From positions 29,123,140 to 29,187,139 of the forward strand of contig NC_065556.1 in NCBI RefSeq assembly GCF_022605725.1: a stretch of DNA of 64,000 nt, given 5' to 3'. The position numbers were made by a program, and so were the translations under genes. Source of the DNA: Anthonomus grandis grandis. Taxonomy: Eukaryota > Arthropoda > Insecta > Coleoptera > Curculionidae. Below are positions 58,226 through 64,000 of this stretch, piece after piece; position 1 is the stretch's first letter; each line of letters starts with the position of its first letter. A model generated the notes under the pieces. It had not been told where the DNA came from. It saw nothing but the letters and a program-made list of their open reading frames with translations, and searched no databases.

Positions 58226-59010
58226 GCTGCAAATAACAACCCTAGTAACAATAAAATAATAAATAAATATTGAGAATCGAATATTTGACATATATTAAGA
58301 TTTGCAATTATATCACTTGAAATTTAAAATATATATCCTTTCCGCTATAACTCGAAAACTAAAAGACTTAGTTTATTGATTTTTTTTGTAAAAACTTTGT
58401 TAATGTTATGGCTTTATTTCATACGCAGATAGTATAGCTAAATATCTTAAAATAAAAAAGTTTCTCGCTTACTGAAAATAGCTATGCCGAAAATGTTGAT
58501 ATTAAATATTTTTCTAGTTTTACAAAAAAACTAAGTTTTTCACACTAACAAAAATACCGCAGTTATTTTCGCTAACATTTCTTTTATTGAGGAAAAAAAA
58601 AGTAAGGTGATATCTTAATTAGTTCCCGAGATATCGCGAAGTATGTTTAAAAAAGTATTAAAAATCTTTTTGACAAATTTCCATAAAAAATGTTGTCCCT
58701 GCTAAAAAATGTTGTAATTGCCGATTCCGGGTAGCCAGGGACTTACTCTATCATTTTGTAAAGACCACATGTGGTTGTACCTCCAAAAATTTTTTTGAAA
58801 CATTTTTGCACCTTTTTCAGTGGATGGATTTTTTTTTCTTTGTATTTATATTGTTAATTAATTAATTAATCTATAAGTGAGCATATGTAATATCTTATGA
58901 GGAAATATAAATTGTCTATTATTATATTGAAACAATAATATTTACATTCAAGAAATAGTCCATACTTGCAGTGGAGTCGTAGATTAAAGCAAAAAGAAAA
59001 TCATCCAGTC
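58226..59010. other. Intergenic region, nothing recognised
   Basis: AT-rich. Contains a TTAATTAATTAATTAA run near 58853 and no recognisable gene. Confidence 0.4.
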
Positions 59011-59012
59011 TT

Positions 59013-59188
59013 CCTCTACTCGTTTATTAAACATTCAGTTTTTTAAAATACCCGACACATATTTCGGACACAGTGATGTCCATCATCAGGGGATAATAAA
59101 AGGAAATAGTTCTGAACAAAAAAAGGATTGAAGAACAGTTGTTCTTCTGAGTATTTTAAAAAACTGAATGTTTAATAAATAAGTGGAG
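59013..59188 (-). mobile_element. Hairpin element of about 175 bp carrying a hammerhead-like motif
   Basis: Arms of about 36 bp, GTTTATTAAACATTCAGTTT... at 59021-59051 and its complement at about 59150-59182, enclose 98 bp. The layout (inverted arms around a ribozyme-like core) fits a short Penelope-type pseudo-LTR derivative, though its sequence differs from the Penelope family at 49.5 kb. Confidence 0.6.
59051..59092 (-). ncRNA. Candidate minimal type I hammerhead ribozyme
   Basis: On the minus strand the order is CCC, CTGATGA, T, stem GGACA/TGTCC with loop TCACTG, GAAA, a very short helix III (A-U plus U-G around an AUGU loop), the cleavage triplet GTC, then GGG. The CCC and GGG can pair as helix I, with a bulge before further weak pairs. 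All three invariant boxes (CUGAUGA, GAAA, GUC) are exact. The extra T between the core and helix II is the one deviation. Short-helix-III type I hammerheads are known from Penelope-like retroelements. Confidence 0.6.
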
Positions 59189-59189
59189 T

Positions 59190-60010
59190 AATATAATAAT
59201 ATTTATTTTAAATTTTCATAGAATAGTTGCCTGGTCTCTCTAATATTAAAAGAATATATAAATAATTTATAAATACTTTACAAATGAAATCTATACTCGT
59301 AATGTAAATGCGTAAATATCAAGTTCGTTTTATTGCAATTTAAGATAATACTTAACATTCGTATATGATCTTATTCAATTAAGTCATTATTGCAAACAGA
59401 AGCATTTAAGATATTCATGTCGTAAATGAGATAAAATGTCTTTAAGACTTTTTAAAGGTATCTCTCTACTACCGGGGGGTACCTCCATCTATTTTATGTT
59501 TCATAATTATTCAGATATACAAAATACATTTTTCGAACACCTTATATTATTGTAGTCTGTACGTCATTATGGGTGAGATAAAGTTTGCCTCATTTACTAG
59601 ATAATTTCATCTAGAAGACCCTTGGAAATGCTCTTTACATTGACAAATTTAAGACAAGGGTCCTATTACGGTCTACTTTGGTGACATTTGCATCATTCTA
59701 TGATCATTGGATTTTTTAAAGAAATTAACGGATTTTCGTTGGACTTTATATTTTGATATATTTATTATAGGCGGTTGCCTTTTTTAAAAATTGATTATAC
59801 CCTAAATTTACAATAATTAATAGATGTATTTACACGAAGTGTCTTGGGTACATTTTTCAGATTATGTTAACAAAGACGATTATGTTTATTTCAACACCAG
59901 ATGGCCACTTATGTACACATTAAGCCACATATGTTCGTTTTTATTAAATATTTATTTATATTGTATATAGACGGGATAATTAATTATATATAGTGCAGGC
60001 TGTTCTCAAG
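59190..60010. other. Intergenic region, nothing recognised
   Basis: AT-rich spacer without supported features. Confidence 0.4.
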
Positions 60011-60476
60011 TATACAGGGTGTTTTTAGTATTGTCATAATTCGATAGATTTGATACCTTTGTAGATGTTTTTCTAAAAATTGAAAGATAGTTTCTAAGCA
60101 TCCATCTTTTATACACAATTTAATTTTTTATATTCGGCAGTGGCGTTCATGTGAGCTTTGAACTGAATATTTTCTTGAAAAAAAAGGGTATGCCACTGGA
60201 TTTTCTAGTAAAAAAAATATTTTTTGCATTCTGTTATTCTTTTAGAGCGTATTTGGTCTCTTGATAATTTTTCGCCCGATGCATGGTTTTCGCATAAAAA
60301 ATTGTTATTTTGAATAAGCCATAACGCTTAAATTTGATTATCTTAATAAAGTTATTTACTTTTATAACGTTTTTTTTTTCAGTAAAAAAATTATAAAATA
60401 ATCTACAATTTATCGAAGAGTAGTGTAAAATTTAAGAAGTTTAGAACATAGAAAAAGGTTAAAAACGCCCTGTATA
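60011..60476. mobile_element. MITE of about 465 bp with CAGGGTG-type ends
   Basis: The left end TATACAGGGTGTTTTTAG matches the reverse complement of the right end, TATACAGGGCGTTTTTAA, with one internal difference. TA/TATA flanks both ends. The inside has no coding frame of note. Confidence 0.75.
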
Positions 60477-61300
60477 TACACTTTTGATTGCTCTTTTTAT
60501 ATTTGGGACGAATTAACCGGGCTGAATTCTCATTCACCTGGAACAGGTTTGCCACAAATTTAAAAAAAAAACAAAAGACAGTTTTCACACACGTGAAAAA
60601 AAATTCGATACTTTGTTGTTTTTAACAAGCGTTGAACTGCCAAAGGAAAGTTCAAAAGAGAAGTGGAGAAAATTGTCTTCAACTGCCTGGAATAAAAAGA
60701 AAATTGTATCAATTTGACGATGGCAAACGCTTTAAAAAAAAAGACGTAAAATTGACCTACTTTTCCAAATAAAATTTAAAAAAAAAAATGCTTGATGCTT
60801 TTCGATCTCGGATTCAATTCATATTTCGCGCACCCGATATCCATATGTACGAATGTACGTTATCCCAAGGCAAAAGCTATTTCGACTGTTATAGGGTATT
60901 TGAAGTCACTGGTACATTAATAATATTCCATTATAGGAATTTTGTTTGCAACGCGATATGGAATGCTTCGTGTTCGTGAAATAGGAATGTCTATTTTTAA
61001 CTTAAAAGGGATAGATAAGCTTCTATATTACATTCTTTATAAACGACTTATGTTATTGTGTATTATAACATAATTGCGTGGAATGTACTTAAATACTGAT
61101 CATAAAACTTAATACTTATTAAAAAAAAAATGCCTTGCTTACTTTTAAATGTGTGAACCAGTCAAACTTCCAGTACTTTCCAAATTTCACCCTTCACGCA
61201 CAAACCAGCATTTAAATTAATTCATTCACGATTAACGGATTTAATTATTTAATAAACTCCTCTGAAGTTTCGATATTAATATATTATAATAAAAGGAATA
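60477..61300. other. Intergenic region, nothing recognised
   Basis: Includes one isolated AACTGCCTGGAATAAAAAG (about 60680) of the CCAGGCA repeat type. The frame at 60788-60979 shows no known motif. Confidence 0.4.
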
Positions 61301-61500
61301 AGAAGGGTCGTTAATCGAAAGAGCGCAAAGCGCGACTAACTAGAGTTAGAGAAGGTAAAGGAGGCGTCGCGACGCCCGTCGATTCGCAACTGTTTTGCGT
61401 CGCGCAGCCCGATTTAACTTCTTCAATTTTTCGCTCCGAATATGTTATTCGCAAATCGGGAAACGAGGCTGCGCCGAATGACGTGACAATTTTACACTGA
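61300..61500. promoter_or_regulatory. CpG-rich patch with palindromes, possible regulatory island
   Basis: A 200-bp GC- and CpG-rich island in AT-rich surroundings. It holds the perfect palindrome GGCGTCGCGACGCC (about 61367-61380). It also holds an inverted pair, GCAGCCCGATTT and AAATCGGG...GGCTGCG, about 60 bp apart, and a CRE-like TGACGTGA. No frame or RNA gene family is recognised. Confidence 0.35.
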
Positions 61501-61621
61501 ATATGACATAAATAGGTTCATCTTTGACAAAACTCTTTAATGGCTGAATTGAAGCCTATTATCTCTGACCACGATTTTTTTTCTCTTTTGTGTAATTAGT
61601 GCGTACTTTTGAGAAACGATT

Positions 61622-61862
61622 TTTTAGGATAGAAGCACAATGGCTACATGCTAAGTCACATTTTTCAAAGGAAAAGCACACTGGCTACAGGGTTTGTCAA
61701 GATTTTAGGGTAAAAGTCCACTATGTACATGTTTTGTCAAAATTTTTAAGGTAGAAGCACACTGAAACATTTTAAGTCAAATTTTCAGGCTATTAAGGAC
61801 AGTGGTTAAATGCTCAGTAATTTTTTTTGGGGTAAAACTACACTGGTTATATGCTACGTTAA
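61622..61862. repeat. Degenerate tandem repeat of about 55 bp, four to five copies
   Basis: Units follow AAGCACACTGGCTACATG, then TTTGTCAAATTTTTAGGGTA, with copies beginning near 61627, 61675, 61725, 61752 and 61790-61835. Copies differ strongly. Confidence 0.6.
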
Positions 61863-62141
61863 TACACACATCAAAATGGTCTAAGGAACACTTAGAAAAA
61901 TAGTTTTTTTCGCCTTATAAATTTTTATATATTTATATTTTCATACGGAATAGATACTACCTTTAATATTAAGATACCAACGAAGTAAAATAAATATTTG
62001 GTTACAAAAATCATGCTAGAACAGCGTTTTTTGCTACTTTTTGTCGAAATAACGCAGATTATAATTTTTAAATTCTAACGCAATATCGCATTTTCTGTGG
62101 TTCCAACCGAACAATTGTGATTTAGTTTTTATTCAATAAAA

Positions 62142-63025
62142 ATGGAAAGACGACATTTAACTCGAGAGGAAATGCTTGAGGCAGGAACAAGTCAAAGAGA
62201 CGTTGCAAGAGCTTTGGATACATCTCCAAGTGTAATTAACCGTTTGTGGACAAGATATGGAGAGACAAATGATGTTAGAGAACGGCATCAAGGCCCGTAG
62301 CGAGTTATCACACCTGCCCAAGACCGTTTTATAACTTTGCAAACTCAAAGAAATCCCACGGTCACAGCCTCTGTTTTAGTTCAGCAGCTCTCACGAGTGC
62401 ATAACGTCGAGGTTTCAGGTCAAACTATTAGAAACCGTTTGCGTGAGAGAGGACTTCATGCCAGAAGATCCCTAAGGGTTTCTCGGTTAACTTTAGGAAA
62501 TCAAGGTGCAGGATTTACGTGGTGCCAAGAACATGTTAATTGGAATCAAGAAAGATGGGCCACAGTTCTTTTTACAAATGAGTCTCGATTTTCATTTTAT
62601 CCTGATTCTGGTAGAATTCGTGTCTGGAGAGAGGAATGAAATGAAAGTCGTTTGCGTCATGTCCGGGAAGTAGTAAGGCAACGTGGTGGATCACTATTGT
62701 TTTGAGGAAGCATTAGACTTGACGGAAAAACGAACCTCATTTTTGTGGAAAATACAATGACTGGAATAAGTTATAGGGATAATATACTACTGCCTAAAGT
62801 TGTTCCATATTTACGCGAAATGGGCCCAAATTGGTTGTTGCAACAAGATTATGCCCCACCACATCGAGCACGGCTTGTACGAATCGCTATTGAGGAAAAT
62901 CAAATCAATCTTCTACCCTGGCTCTCTACCTCACCGGACCTTAATCCAATTGAGAATGTTTGGGATTGGTTAAAAAGGGAACGATTTGACTTTTTTCAAA
63001 GCGCTCTGGAGCTTCGTCAAAAATT
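62142..63025 (+). pseudogene. Tc1-type transposase pseudogene (DD34E group)
   Basis: Starts MERRHLTREEMLEAGTSQRD at 62142 with a paired helix-turn-helix. The second half of the DNA-binding region follows (NVEVSGQTIRNRLRERGLHA). The catalytic domain shows WATVLFTNESRFSFYPDSGR, where the first catalytic D is now N. LLQQDYAPPHRARLV gives the second D and STSPDLNPIENVWDWLKR the E. In-frame stops are TAG at 62298, TGA at 62637, and TGA replacing the W of the usual LLFWGS near 62702. The C-terminus diverges after ALELRQKF. Inactive. Inverted terminal repeats are not clearly visible; CACACATCAAAATGG near 61865 may be part of the left end. Confidence 0.85.
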
Positions 63026-63039
63026 TGGAAAAAATTATG

Positions 63040-63440
63040 TAATTGTCGGTTTGTTCCTTCAATGTGAATTTACCATATAAATCCACCAACTTCTATTAAA
63101 GTTAAACGCCTTAGAAATATAATTAATTTTTAAAGAAAATTGCAAAAATGTATGTATTTACCCCCTGAATGTGAATTTAGCGAATAAATTCACACAATCT
63201 CATTTTCAAAATTTAAAAGGAAAATTTGTAATCCCTGATAGAACCAAATAATTGTCCTAAAAATCAATATTAACATGAATCGATTATCCAATCGTAAAAG
63301 AACATGCTCAAATAAATTGCACCAACAAATACTGAACAGTCGTAAGATACCCTACGCATTTGAGTTTTGTCATATTACAAAATTAAATAAAATGATTAGA
63401 AATTTAATGATGTGAATTTAGCGAATAAATGTACTCAAAA
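63040..63440. repeat. Short repeated motif TGTGAATTTAGCGAATAAAT
   Basis: The motif or close variants occur at about 63062, 63170 and 63412. The middle copy forms a short palindrome with the ATTCAC that follows. It lies directly after the Tc1 pseudogene, so these may be remains of its 3' terminal region. Confidence 0.4.
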
Positions 63441-63469
63441 ATTATTATTCATAAATTTATGAATCATTT

Positions 63470-63650
63470 TGATTGGTTTGAAAAGATTGATCCCAGACCC
63501 AATTCCCCAAATTTTTTTAATAATAAATCCCAACTAACCTAATCCAAAGCCTTTTTTAAATCATTAAATACTACAACCACTATTTTTTTCTTATCCAATG
63601 CCTTTGAAATGGTGCTAATAAAATTGAGAGAGTGCTTAAATTTTCCGATT
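63470..63650 (-). pseudogene. LINE reverse-transcriptase fragment
   Basis: Minus-strand reading gives FKHSLNFISTISKALDKKKI, then VVVVFNDLKKALD, a stop, and VSWDLLLKKFGELGLGS. This matches the F-x-D-L-x-K-A-F-D-x-V-x-H-x-x-L-L-x-K-L block of jockey/CR1-like RTs. The first catalytic D is retained in FNDLKKALD, but the stop and the A-L in place of A-F show decay. Confidence 0.65.
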
Positions 63651-64000
63651 TATTTACTCGTAATTTCTGCATTTGAGACTCGTTCGCTACCAGCGTCGCA
63701 TATAATGCGACACATCGGTTCTTGCTTTTGAGCCCGACTTCGCAAATGTGTGGCGTGACTGCCTTATCAGTTTTTGCTACGCTGTTTATTGTAATGCCTG
63801 CTTACTTATATGTTCTTCCAGTATAAAGTATGCCCTCTGTATCTTTATTTCTTCTGATGTGATCTTGAATATTGATATAAAAATGCGTGATTTTTACTGC
63901 AGGCTTAACCTAAATCGACATTGGTACCTAATTACGGATACGTGAGGTTTTCAAGCCTATCCGTGACTTTTAGCTAGAGACATGGGTATCTGTAGAATGA
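63651..64000. other. Window end, nothing recognised
   Basis: The frame at 63748-63945 has no recognised motif. A locally CpG-containing stretch lies near 63690-63760. Confidence 0.3.

Overview
The window is AT-rich animal DNA and almost certainly from an insect. Its one clearly intact host gene is an insect-type neuropeptide F receptor with long introns. The rest is satellite arrays and arthropod-style transposons (Penelope, Tc1/mariner, hAT, pogo/Tigger, gypsy, jockey/CR1-like LINEs, MITEs). A beetle is plausible, but I cannot fix the order from sequence alone.

Positions 1-18.3 kb, minus strand: the neuropeptide F receptor gene (NPFR), five coding exons at about 18279-18046, 11229-10987, 10197-9937, 1029-790 and 301-26, every junction in phase 0. 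The intron between the TM5 and TM6 exons carries a 7.7-kb array of a 367-bp satellite. The first intron carries a 172-bp satellite array set inside a degenerate repeat of about 0.5 kb. It also carries a coding-like fragment of unknown identity near 16.3 kb.

Positions 18.3-26 kb: a small plus-strand gene whose first two exons encode a SAM-like domain, an 836-bp foldback element that is almost one continuous palindrome, and a decayed Tc1/mariner element with terminal inverted repeats of about 300 bp.

Positions 26-41 kb: a degenerate array of about 110 bp, split by an array built on the motif AATTCCAGGCAGTT and by a 413-bp Penelope derivative. Then come a decayed coding remnant, a 280-bp satellite array of about 17 copies, and an internally deleted pogo/Tigger element.

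Positions 41-48.6 kb: the 5' end of a gypsy-type LTR retrotransposon (LTR, primer-binding site, start of gag) that runs directly into a second array of the same 367-bp satellite, followed by two LINE remnants.

Positions 48.6-54.5 kb: a nested structure. A Tc1/mariner-type transposase gene is interrupted by a Penelope-like element (YIDD reverse transcriptase plus GIY-YIG endonuclease, inverted pseudo-LTRs, 13-bp target duplication). It is interrupted a second time by a decayed hAT element (8-bp target duplication).

Positions 54.5-64 kb: a degenerate tandem repeat, a 5'-truncated LINE, a hairpin element containing a hammerhead-ribozyme-like motif, a MITE, a CpG-rich patch with palindromes, a Tc1 transposase pseudogene and a LINE reverse-transcriptase fragment. 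All transposon genes seen are broken. The most unusual signals are the hammerhead-like motif, the two Penelope copies with defined ends, and the 367-bp satellite shared by a receptor intron and a gypsy gag.
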